From: Paraburkholderia bonniea
GTDB taxonomy: Bacteria > Pseudomonadota > Gammaproteobacteria > Burkholderiales > Burkholderiaceae
Direction of reading: 5' to 3'
Assembly (NCBI RefSeq): GCF_009455625.1
Contig: NZ_QPEQ01000001.1
Span: 2,542,001 to 2,606,000, forward strand
DNA: 64,000 bases
The position numbers and the translations under genes are program-made. Below are positions 26,532 through 36,435 of the stretch, piece by piece (the first letter of the stretch is position 1; the number at the start of each line of letters is the position of its first letter). A model generated the notes under the pieces. That model saw only the letters and a program-made list of their open reading frames with translations, did not search any database and was not told the origin of the DNA.

Positions 26532-26944
26532 AACACCCCAGCGCGTCAGGCACAACCCACGCACAACCCGCACGCAATCTCAAAAAAATGCAGGCGATTG
26601 TATTTGCACAGTATTTCCTGCACCTGAACGCGAGATGTCTGGCCCTCGCTATTGGCCTTGTCCGCGATGGCGCAAAGAAATCCAGAAATCGTAAAAAATC
26701 GCGTCAACCGCGTTACTGACTCACGCGTTATTCGACGCAGATGCCACCCAAGCCGTCTGGCATTCAGCCTCAAGGGTCTAGCGGCGAACCGCTCCAACGG
26801 TTTCGCTACTAGCCCAGACGCTGACAGACACAGCAAAGTTTTCTGCGCTGTAGCTGTCAACCGAAAGGTGGATGGCACGTTTACCGACATGACTCTACCT
26901 AACCGGGTCATTTGGTTAATTAACTCAAGCTGAGGATTCACAAA
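26532..26944. other. Intergenic region upstream of the Ala/Lys-rich exported protein
   Basis: 413 bases. A 215-codon minus-strand frame covers this stretch and the next gene but is the complement of a repetitive Ala/Lys-rich gene, with a Ser/Leu/Cys-rich product, so it is rejected. Nothing else is recognised. Confidence 0.5.
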
Positions 26945-27154
26945 ATGAACAAACTGATCGCTGCTCTGGTCGCTGGCCTTTTCGCAACTGCTGCTTTCGC
27001 ACAAGCTTCGGCACCAGAAGCTACAGCTGCTGCAGCTCCGGCTGCTGCTGCTTCGTCGGCACACAAGGCTGAGCACAAGAAGTCGACGCACCACAAGAAA
27101 GCAACGCACAAGAAGGCTGCTGCTGCTGAAGCCGCTTCTGGCGCTGCTGAGTAA
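26945..27154 (+). CDS. Small Ala/Lys/His-rich exported protein
   Basis: 69 residues. A signal peptide MNKLIAALVAGLFATAAFA ends in AFA, and the mature part is almost only Ala, Ser, Lys, His and Glu (HKKSTHHKKATHKKAAAAEA). This resembles acid-shock-type and other small periplasmic low-complexity proteins that are common in Burkholderia. RBS TGAGGATTCACAAA. A strong terminator follows. Function unknown; the basic tail may bind DNA, LPS or metals. Confidence 0.8.
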   Translation: MNKLIAALVAGLFATAAFAQASAPEATAAAAPAAAASSAHKAEHKKSTHHKKATHKKAAAAEAASGAAE

Positions 27155-27237
27155 GCATGATGTAAAACGCTGTTGCGAAACACACATTGGCATTTATGCC
27201 GGTGTCGCTAGCATCGCTGGCATCGTTTCCTGGCGTT

Positions 27238-27276
27238 AAAAGGCAGACCGTCCACAAGGCGGTCTGCCTTTTTGTT
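27238..27276 (+). terminator. Rho-independent terminator
   Basis: The stem AAAGGCAGACCG/CGGTCTGCCTTT (12 bp, perfect) with a 9-nt loop and a T-rich tail, 85 bases after the Ala/Lys-rich gene. Confidence 0.9.
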
Positions 27277-27331
27277 TTTGCCGCGCTCACGTACCATGCG
27301 CGAATTATTTTTTTGACCAAGGAGTCTGGCC

Positions 27332-27838
27332 GTGCGATTTCATCTGCGCTCGTTGATAGCGCGTTTTGCCCTAGTGCTCGCGCTGCCGCTCGCAGCGTTG
27401 GCGTCGTTCAGCACTCATGCGGCGCAGCCTAACGCGCAGACCATGCCCGCGGGTGCCAAGGCACCGGGCGATTTTCCACGGCTGAAACTCACCGCAGGCA
27501 TGTACGTGATTGATGCGGCCGTCGCCGCCACCGACCCAGACCGCGAACAAGGATTGATGTACCGCACGCAACTCGCGCCCAACGAAGGCATGCTGTTCGT
27601 GTTTAACGAAAACGCCGTGCATTGTTTCTGGATGAAGAACACGCTGATCCCGCTGTCCATCGCCTTCATTCGTGCAGACGGCACCATCACCGATATCGCC
27701 GAAATGCAGGCTGAAACCAGCAACAATCATTGCCCGAAGAACAACGGCGTGTATGCGCTGGAAATGAGCCGGGGCTGGTTCAGCGCCAAGGGCATTAAGC
27801 CCGGCATGAAAATTCAAGGCTTGCCCTCGCCGCAGTAA
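27332..27838 (+). CDS. Exported DUF192 family protein
   Basis: 168 residues from a GTG start with AAGGAG upstream. A signal peptide covers about 1-30 (ends STHAAQ). The DUF192 domain (about 52-165) is clear: REQGLMYRTQLAPNEGMLFVF, HCFWMKNTLIPLSIAFI and a late YALEMSRGWF. Members are small periplasmic or envelope proteins with no settled function. Followed by its own terminator. Confidence 0.92.
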   Translation: MRFHLRSLIARFALVLALPLAALASFSTHAAQPNAQTMPAGAKAPGDFPRLKLTAGMYVIDAAVAATDPDREQGLMYRTQLAPNEGMLFVFNENAVHCFWMKNTLIPLSIAFIRADGTITDIAEMQAETSNNHCPKNNGVYALEMSRGWFSAKGIKPGMKIQGLPSPQ

Positions 27839-27950
27839 CACGCGCATGCGCGAGACCACACGTCTGGTGGCTTGGGCCTGATGACTTTGAGCTGATGGCT
27901 CTGACCTGATGACTTTGGCCTGGTAAGCGCGCCGCTCTGAAGCCGTAGAT

Positions 27951-27986
27951 AAAGCCGTTGATGCATATCGCTTCAACGGCTTTTTT
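27951..27986 (+). terminator. Rho-independent terminator of the DUF192 gene
   Basis: The stem AAAGCCGTTGA pairs with TCAACGGCTTT around an 11-nt loop and ends in six T. It lies within a 312-base spacer (27839-28150) that otherwise shows only a short degenerate CTGATGACTTTG repeat before the hairpin. Confidence 0.9.
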
Positions 27987-28150
27987 GCGTCTTGCGCCCG
28001 CACGGCAAGCCACGCGTAACGATCCTGCAAAAGCACGTGCCACGGCGTATCCTTGCCCTCTGTCAGGCGCAACTGTCCGCAACCATCCGCGCCTGACAGC
28101 CCTGGCCGCCAGGTGTTTGCGCTTTTCTGCGCTATTCCAAGGAGAAACAC

Positions 28151-30256
28151 GTGCCCCGCAAGACTCCCATCGAGCGCTACCGCAATATCGGCATCAGCGC
28201 TCACATTGATGCTGGCAAAACCACCACCACCGAACGCATCCTGTTCTACACCGGCGTCACTCACAAAATCGGCGAAGTGCATGACGGTGCAGCCACCATG
28301 GACTGGATGGAGCAGGAGCAGGAACGCGGCATCACCATCACCTCCGCGGCCACCACTGCTTTCTGGAAAGGCATGGCGGGCAACTATCCGGAACACCGCA
28401 TCAACATCATCGACACCCCTGGGCACGTCGACTTCACCATCGAAGTCGAGCGTTCAATGCGGGTACTGGATGGCGCGTGCATGGTCTATGACTCGGTGGG
28501 TGGCGTGCAGCCGCAATCCGAAACGGTCTGGCGTCAGGCCAATAAATACAAGGTGCCGCGCATCGCGTTCGTGAACAAGATGGATCGCGTTGGTGCCGAT
28601 TTTTTCCGGGTTCAGCGGCAGATTGGCGAGCGCCTGAAAGGCGTCGCGGTACCCATCCAGATTCCGGTCGGAGCAGAAGATCATTTCCAGGGCGTGGTGG
28701 ATCTGGTGAAGATGAAAGCGATCGTCTGGGATGACGAGAGCCAGGGCATCCAGTTTCAGTACGAAGAGATTCCAGCGGAGCTGCTCGATACGGCCAGGCA
28801 CTGGCGCGAAAAGCTGGTCGAAGCAGCAGCCGAGGCCAACGAAACGCTACTCAACAAGTATCTGCAAGGCCAGCCTATTAGCGAAGAAGAAATCAAGGCG
28901 GGCTTGCGCGAGCGCACCATCGCCAACGAAATCGTGCCGATGCTGTGCGGCAGCGCGTTCAAGAACAAGGGCGTGCAGGCGATGCTCGATGCCGTGATCG
29001 ACTATCTGCCATCGCCCGTGGATGTGCCTGCGATCCTCGGGCATGACTTGCACGACAACGAAATCGAGCGTCATCCCAGCGACGACGAACCGTTCTCCGC
29101 ACTCGCGTTCAAGATCATGACTGACCCGTATGTCGGCCAGCTGATTTTCTTTCGCGTGTATTCGGGCATCGTGCATTCAGGCGATACCGTCTACAACCCG
29201 GTCAAGGACAAGAAAGAGCGCCTTGGCCGGATCCTGCAGATGCACGCCAACGAGCGCAAGGAAATCAAGGAGGTCTGGGCCGGTGACATCGCCGCCGCAG
29301 TCGGCCTGAAAGAAGCGACCACAGGCGACACGCTATGCGATCCAGCTCACGTGATCGTGCTCGAAAAAATGATCTTCCCGGAGCCGGTGATCTCCCAGGC
29401 GGTTGAGCCCAAAACCAAGGTCGACCAGGAAAAAATGGGCATCGCGCTGAACCGGCTGGCTCAGGAAGACCCCTCGTTCCGAGTGCAAACCGATGAGGAA
29501 TCCGGGCAGACGATCATCTCCGGCATGGGCGAGCTGCACCTCGAAATCCTGGTGGACCGGATGAAACGCGAGTTTGGCGTCGAAGCCACCGTGGGCAAAC
29601 CTCAGGTGGCTTACCGCGAAACCATTCGGAGTGCTGTTGAGGATGTCGAAGGCAAGTTCGTCAAGCAGTCTGGCGGACGCGGACAATACGGCCATGTGGT
29701 GCTAAAGCTGGAGCCGCAAAAACCTGGCGACGGGTATGCCTTCGTCGATGCCATCAAAGGCGGCGTGGTGCCACGCGAATTCATTCCAGCCGTGGACAAA
29801 GGCATTCAGGAAACACTCAAGGCCGGTGTGCTGGCAGGCTATCCGGTCGTTGATGTGAAGGCCACGCTGACCTTTGGCTCTTACCACGATGTGGATTCGA
29901 ACGAAAATGCGTTCCGCATGGCCGGCTCAATGGCGTTCAAGGAAGGCATGCGCCGCGCGAAGCCCGTTCTGCTGGAGCCAATGATGGCCGTTGAAGTTGA
30001 AACGCCCGAAGAGTTCATGGGCAACGTGATGGGCGACCTGTCGGGACGGCGCGGCATTGTCCAGGGCATGGAAGACATCGCCGGTGGCGGCGGCAAGCTG
30101 GTCCGCGCTGAAGTGCCGTTAGCGGAGATGTTTGGTTACTCAACCTCACTGCGCTCACTGACCCAAGGGCGGGCAACGTACTCGATGGAATTCAAGCACT
30201 ACGCTGAAACACCCGGCAACGTGTCAGAAGCCATCGTGAACGCGAAACGCAAATAG
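28151..30256 (+). CDS. fusA: Translation elongation factor G
   Basis: 701 residues, full-length EF-G. It drives ribosomal translocation and, with RRF, recycling. G motifs: [12 protein letters not shown] (17-28), the switch I region [15 protein letters not shown] and NKMD; domains II-V follow, with the domain IV loop [13 protein letters not shown] start with AAGGAG upstream. It stands alone rather than in the str operon (rpsL-rpsG-fusA-tuf), so it is either a second EF-G copy or a relocated one. Confidence 0.96.
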   Translation: MPRKTPIERYRNIGISAHIDAGKTTTTERILFYTGVTHKIGEVHDGAATMDWMEQEQERGITITSAATTAFWKGMAGNYPEHRINIIDTPGHVDFTIEVERSMRVLDGACMVYDSVGGVQPQSETVWRQANKYKVPRIAFVNKMDRVGADFFRVQRQIGERLKGVAVPIQIPVGAEDHFQGVVDLVKMKAIVWDDESQGIQFQYEEIPAELLDTARHWREKLVEAAAEANETLLNKYLQGQPISEEEIKAGLRERTIANEIVPMLCGSAFKNKGVQAMLDAVIDYLPSPVDVPAILGHDLHDNEIERHPSDDEPFSALAFKIMTDPYVGQLIFFRVYSGIVHSGDTVYNPVKDKKERLGRILQMHANERKEIKEVWAGDIAAAVGLKEATTGDTLCDPAHVIVLEKMIFPEPVISQAVEPKTKVDQEKMGIALNRLAQEDPSFRVQTDEESGQTIISGMGELHLEILVDRMKREFGVEATVGKPQVAYRETIRSAVEDVEGKFVKQSGGRGQYGHVVLKLEPQKPGDGYAFVDAIKGGVVPREFIPAVDKGIQETLKAGVLAGYPVVDVKATLTFGSYHDVDSNENAFRMAGSMAFKEGMRRAKPVLLEPMMAVEVETPEEFMGNVMGDLSGRRGIVQGMEDIAGGGGKLVRAEVPLAEMFGYSTSLRSLTQGRATYSMEFKHYAETPGNVSEAIVNAKRK

Positions 30257-30272
30257 CTCGCTCAAGGCACAC

Positions 30273-30351
30273 ACCCCGTTCTATCGCAGGTGGCTGGTTG
30301 GCCGCTCAGGCATGCAGAGGCCCGCCCACGCGATTGAACGGGGTCTTTTTT
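30273..30351 (+). terminator. Long stem-loop terminator of fusA
   Basis: ACCCCGTTCTATCGC pairs with GCGATTGAACGGGGT (one mismatch) around a long loop and is followed by CTTTTTT, 17 bases past the fusA stop. Confidence 0.75.
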
Positions 30352-30726
30352 GTATGCCTGAGCGGAGCACCATCCCGCCCGGTGCCGTTCACCATCGCCG
30401 CACCTTCGTCTTCGCCTCGCGGCGCAACACCTTGCATCGAGGCCCGCCGTCCCCTCCGCCTCGCCGCCACGTTTCATTGACGAAACACTTTCCTCGATTT
30501 GCGCCCCACCGCTCCCCTGCACGCGTAGCTCACACCGCACACCACTGGGCTTAAGCGGGCAATGGCACAGTTATCGCTTGAACTCCCGGCGACGAGTCAT
30601 GCAACACGACCAGCCTGGCGTCACACCAATAACGACAACAAAATCGCGGCTCATCGGGCCACCCGCGCGCAACTGCATATGAGACGGCAGCAACGAGGCA
30701 TCAGCCGGCTCATCGGGAGAAAGGTG
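30352..30726. other. Spacer upstream of the Gly-rich protein
   Basis: About 375 bases of GC-rich DNA. An open frame reaches back to 30562 in frame with the next gene, but a ribosome site and signal peptide place the true start at 30727. No promoter was identified. Confidence 0.4.
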
Positions 30727-31476
30727 ATGAAAACCAGAATACTTAGACGCTACGGCTTGCCGCTTCTGCGCGCGGCAACGCTCGCAGCAGGCATGGGGCC
30801 GTTGTTGCTCCCACGTGTGGCTCAGGCCGCACCGGCTGACAGCACGATTCCCCCATGGATGCTCGTGGCCGATGCGGCCTTGCCTGGCGATAACGCAGAT
30901 GGCGCAGATAGCGTGATCCTGCTGGCGCAACACACTGCGCCAGCCGAGGCGATAGTCATCGCCGCAGCCGCGCCGTCGGCCACCGCGGCTGACGATGCCG
31001 CATCGGTCTTTGCCATCGACAACACCTGCCATAACAATCCCGGCAAATGCCAGCCCGCAAGACCACGCGGCGGCGGTAACGCGGGTGGCGGAGGAGGAGG
31101 TAATGGCGGCGGCGGTGGTAGTGGCGGCAGCGGTGCTGCGGGTGGTGCAGCCGGGAACAGTGGCGCAGTGGGAGGCGGACGCGGTGGCGGCGTCGCGGCA
31201 AGCGGCGGCGGGAGAAGTGGTGGTACGGGAGGCACTGGCGGTGGCGGTAGCACAGGCGGTGGCGGCGGCAGCAGCCCTGGCGGGCCCAGCGGCGGCGGCC
31301 CTGGTGGCCCCGGCGCTCAAGGTGGGTGTGGTTGCGGTGCGGGTTCCGCGAGCGGCCACGGTGGCATGGGTGGCATGGGTGGTGGTCGTGGTGGCATCGG
31401 TGGCATCGGTGGCATCGGTGGCCATGGCGGCAGTGGCGGCGGCGGTGGCAGAGGCAACGGCGGCAGAGGCCGCTAG
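30727..31476 (+). CDS. Exported Gly-rich low-complexity protein
   Basis: 249 residues. A basic N-terminus and a hydrophobic stretch form a signal peptide (about 1-35, ending RVAQAA). An Ala/Asp-rich part follows, then a short Cys pair (NTCHNNPGKC, about 99-108). From about residue 113 to the end the chain is nearly all Gly with Ser, Ala, Asn and Arg, with an embedded GCGCG and MGGMGGGRGGIGGIGGIGG repeats. The start is set by GGGAGAAAGGTG just upstream. Function unknown; a surface or matrix structural role is possible. Confidence 0.7.
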   Translation: MKTRILRRYGLPLLRAATLAAGMGPLLLPRVAQAAPADSTIPPWMLVADAALPGDNADGADSVILLAQHTAPAEAIVIAAAAPSATAADDAASVFAIDNTCHNNPGKCQPARPRGGGNAGGGGGGNGGGGGSGGSGAAGGAAGNSGAVGGGRGGGVAASGGGRSGGTGGTGGGGSTGGGGGSSPGGPSGGGPGGPGAQGGCGCGAGSASGHGGMGGMGGGRGGIGGIGGIGGHGGSGGGGGRGNGGRGR

Positions 31477-31665
31477 CGCTCCTCAAGCCCCTCGCGCCCG
31501 CCTTCCGCAAGCAATCTGACACGCGGTAAAAAGCGGAAAAGCGGGCGCGAGGCTTGCCACGGTTTAGCGTCCTGCATGCGCTGTATATCAGCGCGCAAAA
31601 GACCGCTATAAGCCTGACGCGCCAATGACATAGAATTGCCGCCCAAACCCCCTTGCAAGCGTTCC

Positions 31666-32412
31666 ATGACATCAACCTCGGAAGACCGCTGGCGCGACCT
31701 GCGCCCGGACCCGGAAAACGATACCCCGCTGTACCTGCAACTAGCCCGCAAGCTCAACCATGCGATTCACAGCAATCGCTGGCAGGCTGGCGAAGCGTTG
31801 CCCTCTGAACGATTGCTCTCGGAAGCCCTGGGCGTATCGCGGATCACCGCACGCAACGCCGTGGCGCTACTAGTCGAACAAGGTTTAATCCGTCGCACCC
31901 AGGGAGCAGGCAGCTTTATCACGCCACGCTACGAAGACCCGCTCTCGCGCCTTTCATCCTTCAGCCAGATGCTGCGGCGGCGCGGTTTTACGCCGAGCTC
32001 GAAGTGGCTCTCGCACGAAGTGCGGCCAGCCAATCGTGATGAAGTCATTCAGCTTGGGCTGTCGCCCGGCGCGCAGGTGATTCATCTCCGCCGTCTGAGG
32101 CTGGCCGATGGCATCGTGATGGCGGTCGAAAACTCGACCTTTCCGGCCGCGCTGATTCCCGTGCCAAAGACCATTGGCGACTCGCTCTATAGCTATCTGG
32201 ACCAGCACGGGCTGTCGATCGTGCGCGCGCTGCAACACTTTCGCGCAGTCAACGCCACGGCAGAAATCGCCCAGCAGATGAACATCGCGCCCAACGATGC
32301 GCTGTTGCTGATTACCCGGGTCGGCTACACCGTGGACCAGCGTGCCATCGAGTTAACCGATACCTACTGCCGCAACGATTACTACGACTTCGTCATCGAG
32401 CTACGCAGCTAG
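31666..32412 (+). CDS. GntR-family transcriptional regulator with UTRA domain (HutC/NagR subfamily)
   Basis: 248 residues. The winged helix domain covers about 15-85 (LYLQLARKLNHAIHSNRWQAGEALPSERLLSEALGVSRITARNAV, here cut to its key positions: P-L-Y-L-Q start, LPSER and R-x-T-x-R). The UTRA effector domain covers about 100-245. The N-terminus suits NagR or PhnF-type regulators of amino-sugar or phosphonate use. No obvious target operon adjoins it. The ATG at 31666 is preferred over an upstream TTG. Confidence 0.92.
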   Translation: MTSTSEDRWRDLRPDPENDTPLYLQLARKLNHAIHSNRWQAGEALPSERLLSEALGVSRITARNAVALLVEQGLIRRTQGAGSFITPRYEDPLSRLSSFSQMLRRRGFTPSSKWLSHEVRPANRDEVIQLGLSPGAQVIHLRRLRLADGIVMAVENSTFPAALIPVPKTIGDSLYSYLDQHGLSIVRALQHFRAVNATAEIAQQMNIAPNDALLLITRVGYTVDQRAIELTDTYCRNDYYDFVIELRS

Positions 32413-32563
32413 AGGCCGGCCAGCGTAACGCAGACGCTAGCGCGGGCACGGACAACTTAACGTGCTATTCGCCGCGTAGTCGCCGGATGCAGGCTGGCTC
32501 TAGCGCGGGCACGGGCAACGAGCATCCAGGGCGCTTCAAGCCTCAAGCCAGACCTGGACCTGG

Positions 32564-32884
32564 TCACACGCGGTCTGGCATTACCGCCAGCGGCAGCCAG
32601 CGCAAAACACGGCCCCACCCGCCTCGCCACGCAAGTGACGGCGCAATCCAGCTAGCAGGCAAGGCCAGTTTGACCTGCGCACCGTTTGGCCCAGCGCTCA
32701 CCCAGACCCGCGTGCCACGCGGCAACGCCAACGATTCACCAGCGGCCAGCCAGTGATCGCCCAGTTGACCCGCTAACGTCAGCCAGACTTCACCGGCAGT
32801 AATCGTAACGACGAACGGTTGCGTGGCACACCAGGCAACCGGCGCTTCGCCATGGTCCAGCTCATAAGTGCGGATCTCACGCAT
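32564..32884 (-). CDS. DUF2917 family protein (cupin-like)
   Basis: 106 residues starting MREIRTYELDHGE, with GGAG eight bases upstream. The pattern of short strands with TITAGEVWLTLAGQLGDHWLAAGESLALPRG matches DUF2917, a small beta-rich cytoplasmic family found in beta-proteobacteria. Function unknown. Confidence 0.8.
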   Translation of the reverse strand: MREIRTYELDHGEAPVAWCATQPFVVTITAGEVWLTLAGQLGDHWLAAGESLALPRGTRVWVSAGPNGAQVKLALPASWIAPSLAWRGGWGRVLRWLPLAVMPDRV

Positions 32885-33199
32885 TACCTGCTCCGTCAAA
32901 GGCTTGATGGGCTTTCATTGTTGACCCAAGGCATGGGCTAGCCCATGCACACTTGCGGGCACTTCAAGCCGAACTGTGCCGCCCGGAAAACGGACAGTGA
33001 CAGTTGCAGCTCATCACGGTGCTTCCCCCTACCCTGCAACCACGGTTTGCAATTTCGCCGCGCGCTCTGCACACTGGCGCGATTCTGCCGCCCGGGGTCC
33101 GGTGCCTTGCTGCCCGCCGCGGGCGTCAAACCGTCAAACGCGCCCCCTCACCGGTGTGCATCCCTTCTGGCTCATGCCTCTTCCCACCTCTTTTCGTCC
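32885..33199. other. Divergent spacer DUF2917 / MFS
   Basis: 315 bases of GC-rich DNA. Frames extend through it in phase with the MFS gene but have no transport-like residues, so they are not counted. A short repeat GGCTAGCCCATG (32936-32947) is close to palindromic. No promoter is assigned. Confidence 0.4.
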
Positions 33200-34621
33200 A
33201 TGTCCACGCCGCCCACCGCCCGCTCTCTCACCATCATGCTGTGGCTGGTCGCCACGGGCTTTTTCATGCAGACGCTCGATGCCACTATCGTCAACACGGC
33301 ATTGCCCGCGATGGCCGACAGCCTGAACGAGTTACCCCTGCGCATGCAATCGGTGGTGATTGCCTACTCGTTGACGATGGCGGTGATGATTCCCGTCTCC
33401 GGCTGGCTCGCAGACAAATTCGGCACGCGCCGGGTGTTTTTCAGCGCCATCCTCGTCTTCACGATTGGCTCACTGCTCTGCGCCAGCGCCCCGACACTGA
33501 CCTACCTGGTGCTCGCACGCGTCGTGCAAGGCGTTGGCGGCGCGATGCTGCTGCCAGTCGGACGGCTCGCGGTGCTACGCACCTTCCCGGCCGAACGTTA
33601 TCTGCCCGCGCTTTCGTTTGTCGCCATTCCAGGACTGATCGGCCCGCTGATCGGACCCACCCTGGGAGGCTGGCTGGTGAAGATCGCGTCATGGCACTGG
33701 ATCTTCCTGATCAATGTGCCGGTGGGAATTGGCGGCTGCATCGCTACTTATTTCTTCATGTCGGATAACCGCAATCCCGATACCGCCCGCTTCGACAGCA
33801 AAGGGTATTTGTTACTGGTCGCGGGCATGGTGGCGCTCTCGTTTGCACTGGATGGCCGCACCGAATTAGGCATGGGCCACGCCACAGTGCTGGTGCTGCT
33901 GATTCTCGGGCTCGCGTGTTTCGTCGCATATGGGCTGCATGCAGTACATGCACCTCAGCCGATCTTTCCGCTCGAACTGTTCAAGATCCACACCTTTAGC
34001 GTTGGCCTGCTGGGCAACCTGTTCGCCCGGATTGGCAGCGGTGCCATGCCTTATCTGATCCCGCTGCTGCTGCAAGTCAGCCTCGGTTACAACGCCTTTG
34101 AAGCCGGCCTGATGATGCTGCCGGTCGCTGCGGCGGCGATTACCTCCAAGCGCATCGTCACCCGGCTCATCACACGTTATGGCTATCGCCGCGTACTAAT
34201 CATCAACACCTTGCTGGTGGGCCTCGCCATCGCCAGCTTCGCGCTCACCAGCGCCGGACAACCGCTTTGGCTCAGGCTAGTGCAGTTCGCTTTCTTTGGC
34301 GCGGTGAACTCGATCCAGTTCACCGCGATGAACACGCTAACGCTGAAAGACCTCGGCGTTGGCGGCGCGAGCAGCGGCAATAGTTTGTTTTCGCTGGTGC
34401 AGATGCTGTCGATGAGCCTTGGCGTCAGCGTCGCGGGAGCGTTGCTGGCCACGTTCACCGGCATCATCGCGCGCGTCACGCCGACCAATTCGCTGCCCGC
34501 ATTTCATGCCACCTTTCTGTGCCTTGGCATCATCACGGCGGGCTCAATGTGGATCTTTGCCCAGGTCTCGACGCAAACACGCGGAACGCTGAAGAAAACC
34601 GATCCGTCCGAGCAAACCTGA
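33200..34621 (+). CDS. MFS multidrug efflux transporter, DHA2 family (MdtD/HsrA-like)
   Basis: 473 residues with about 14 membrane helices. It closely follows E. coli MdtD: GFFMQTLDATIVNTALPAMA in helix 1, GWLADKFGTRRVFF (motif A), RVVQGVGGAMLLPVGRL (motif B), PGLIGPLIGPTLGGWL (motif C) and MNTLTLKDL near the end. It exports drugs or metabolites using the proton gradient in the inner membrane. The ATG at 33200 is the first that fits the family. Confidence 0.93.
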   Translation: MSTPPTARSLTIMLWLVATGFFMQTLDATIVNTALPAMADSLNELPLRMQSVVIAYSLTMAVMIPVSGWLADKFGTRRVFFSAILVFTIGSLLCASAPTLTYLVLARVVQGVGGAMLLPVGRLAVLRTFPAERYLPALSFVAIPGLIGPLIGPTLGGWLVKIASWHWIFLINVPVGIGGCIATYFFMSDNRNPDTARFDSKGYLLLVAGMVALSFALDGRTELGMGHATVLVLLILGLACFVAYGLHAVHAPQPIFPLELFKIHTFSVGLLGNLFARIGSGAMPYLIPLLLQVSLGYNAFEAGLMMLPVAAAAITSKRIVTRLITRYGYRRVLIINTLLVGLAIASFALTSAGQPLWLRLVQFAFFGAVNSIQFTAMNTLTLKDLGVGGASSGNSLFSLVQMLSMSLGVSVAGALLATFTGIIARVTPTNSLPAFHATFLCLGIITAGSMWIFAQVSTQTRGTLKKTDPSEQT

Positions 34622-34969
34622 TGCGGCAGATTGTGGCGGCAACGGCGGCAGCACGCCCCTCGCACCTCAACCGTGCCCCAGCCGCACCAAGCCGGGCACC
34701 AGCCATGCACCAGCAAAACGCGCTGCCCCAGCACAGTGCAGCGCCTATCACGGCGCACTAAACTATGCCCGGGCAGTGCCATTCGCTCACCGCGCCCCAA
34801 TGCCGCCATCCCGCCCCCCGAGCCGCATATCGCCTGGCCAGGCCGCGCATGCTTCTTGCATACCGATCCTGTAAGCTCAGCTCCTTCCGGCGCGAGCCAA
34901 CACCGTGGCAACACGAGTGCGAACGCGCCGTGAATCCCCCCAGCCCCACCAACAGGCGTCCGACCTAGC
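34622..34969. other. Spacer between MFS and EAL genes
   Basis: 348 bases of Pro/Ala-codon-like GC-rich DNA. Several short frames are present in both directions and none has a recognisable product. No terminator or promoter is clear. Confidence 0.4.
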
Positions 34970-36238
34970 ATGATCGACCTCGATCCCCCCGGCTTTCAGC
35001 CGCCACGCCCCATGGCCGGTGATGCTGGTTTGCGCCGCACCGTGCTCTATGGCGGCTACACCGTATTCAGCGTTTTCGCCCCTGTGTTCTCGGTCTCGCA
35101 CCGGCGTGCGATTGGCTATCACGCGTCGTTGCGGGCGCACGATGAACAGGGCCGCCAGGTGCCATCGCACGAAGTCTTTACCCAGGCCGCGCGCCGTGGC
35201 GATCTGCTGGAAATGGGACGCCTCGCTGAATCGCTGCATCTGGGCAATTTCCACGCGTTCGACAGCCGTGACGAATGGCTTTTTCTGAGCCTGCATCCCG
35301 CGGCATTGATGGATACGAGTTATGGCGACGCGCTGCTGGCTGGCCTGAAAGCACTCGGACTCATGCCGCAGCGGGTGGTGCTCGAAGTGCCCGAGCAAGC
35401 TGGCGGCGAAACCACTCGCTTTGCTGAAATCATTGATGCACTGCGTAAATCAGGTTTCCTGATTTCCCTGGATGGCTTCGGTGCGAAGCATTCGAATATC
35501 GACCGCGTATGGAACCTGCGCCCCGACATCGTCACGCTGGATCGCTGCATCCTGGCCCAGGCCAGCCAGCATGCGCATATCGAACGAGTGCTGCCAGGTT
35601 TGGTATCGCTGTTGCATGAATCGGGACAACTCGTGCTGATGGGCGGCCTGGCCAACGAACGGGACGCCCTGATCGCACTCGAATGCAACGTCGATTTTGT
35701 GCAAGGCACGTACTTCGCTGCCCCAAGCACCGAACCGCTACAGGCACAAGCCGCAGCCAGCCTGATGGACAACCTGTCCGCTGCATTGCGCGAACGGGTT
35801 GCCGCACGCAACTGGGCTCAAGCCACACGTCTCGCGCCTTACGTCACAGCGCTCGAGCAAGCCAGCGAACAACGCGCAGCAGGTGCCAGCCTGACGCACG
35901 CGAGCGCAGCGCTGCTGACACTAAGCGACACCGCACGCTGCTTCTTGCTGGACCACACCGGACGGCAAATCGGCGACAACGTACTGCCCCTGCGCCGGAC
36001 CTCATTGCGAGCCCGGCGCTTCCGGCCACTGCTGCATTCGGAAGGCGCAAGCTGGGCTCGCCGCCCATACTTCATCGAAGCCATGCGCACACCGGGTCAG
36101 GTGCACCTGACGCCACCGTATCTGTCGATCAACGAAGCCCACCTGTGCATTACGGCTTCGATCGCCGTAGAGACCGGACAAGGAATGCAGGTGCTGTGCG
36201 CGGATATCAACTGGGATGCCGCAGCGCACCGGGTGTAG
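34970..36238 (+). CDS. Degenerate EAL-domain protein with C-terminal sensor domain
   Basis: 422 residues. About 30-265 have the EAL fold: FAPVFSVSHRRAIGYHASLR, LEVPE (138-142), FLISLDGFGAKHSN and the QGTYFAAP ending. Key catalytic residues are changed: the EAL triad is HAS (51-53), the DDFG motif is LDGFG (167-171) and the EGVE motif is GGLA (225-228). It is therefore unlikely to hydrolyse cyclic-di-GMP, though binding remains possible. The region 290-420 looks like a Cache/PAS-type sensor (CFLLDHTGRQIGDNV, ARRPYFIEAMRTPGQ). No membrane segments. Confidence 0.85.
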   Translation: MIDLDPPGFQPPRPMAGDAGLRRTVLYGGYTVFSVFAPVFSVSHRRAIGYHASLRAHDEQGRQVPSHEVFTQAARRGDLLEMGRLAESLHLGNFHAFDSRDEWLFLSLHPAALMDTSYGDALLAGLKALGLMPQRVVLEVPEQAGGETTRFAEIIDALRKSGFLISLDGFGAKHSNIDRVWNLRPDIVTLDRCILAQASQHAHIERVLPGLVSLLHESGQLVLMGGLANERDALIALECNVDFVQGTYFAAPSTEPLQAQAAASLMDNLSAALRERVAARNWAQATRLAPYVTALEQASEQRAAGASLTHASAALLTLSDTARCFLLDHTGRQIGDNVLPLRRTSLRARRFRPLLHSEGASWARRPYFIEAMRTPGQVHLTPPYLSINEAHLCITASIAVETGQGMQVLCADINWDAAAHRV

Positions 36239-36246
36239 TGCATGTC

Positions 36247-36276
36247 ATGCGGCATGCGGCATGCCGTATGCCGCAT
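36247..36276. terminator. GC-rich palindrome after the EAL gene
   Basis: A 30-base near-perfect palindrome built from GCGGCAT/ATGCCGC units, nine bases past the EAL stop codon, followed by AAAA. It looks like a transcription barrier or REP-like hairpin rather than a classic terminator. Confidence 0.5.
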
Positions 36277-36435
36277 AAAAGCCCTCGCACTGCGCGAATC
36301 GCTATCATGGGCGCGCTTCAGCCGTCTTGAGCGGCTGCAATCTGGCTTGATCTGGCTCGGTCTGGCTCAAGCACCCCGCCACACCCCGCTCGCTGCTACC
36401 TCATCGAACTGAACTGGATTGAACTGGAGAAATTT

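Noticed and set aside
26546..27193. 215-codon minus-strand open frame opposite the Ala/Lys-rich gene
   Set aside because: Its Ser/Leu/Cys-rich product is the complement of a low-complexity gene that has a good signal peptide and ribosome site.
30571..31425. Long minus-strand frames opposite the Gly-rich gene
   Set aside because: Thr/Ala- or Pro-rich products are the expected shadow of Gly-codon repeats; no ribosome site.
31666..32412. The GntR gene as regulator of the mannonate/fructuronate genes
   Set aside because: It is of the UTRA (HutC) type, not the FCD type of UxuR, and lies 20 kb away.
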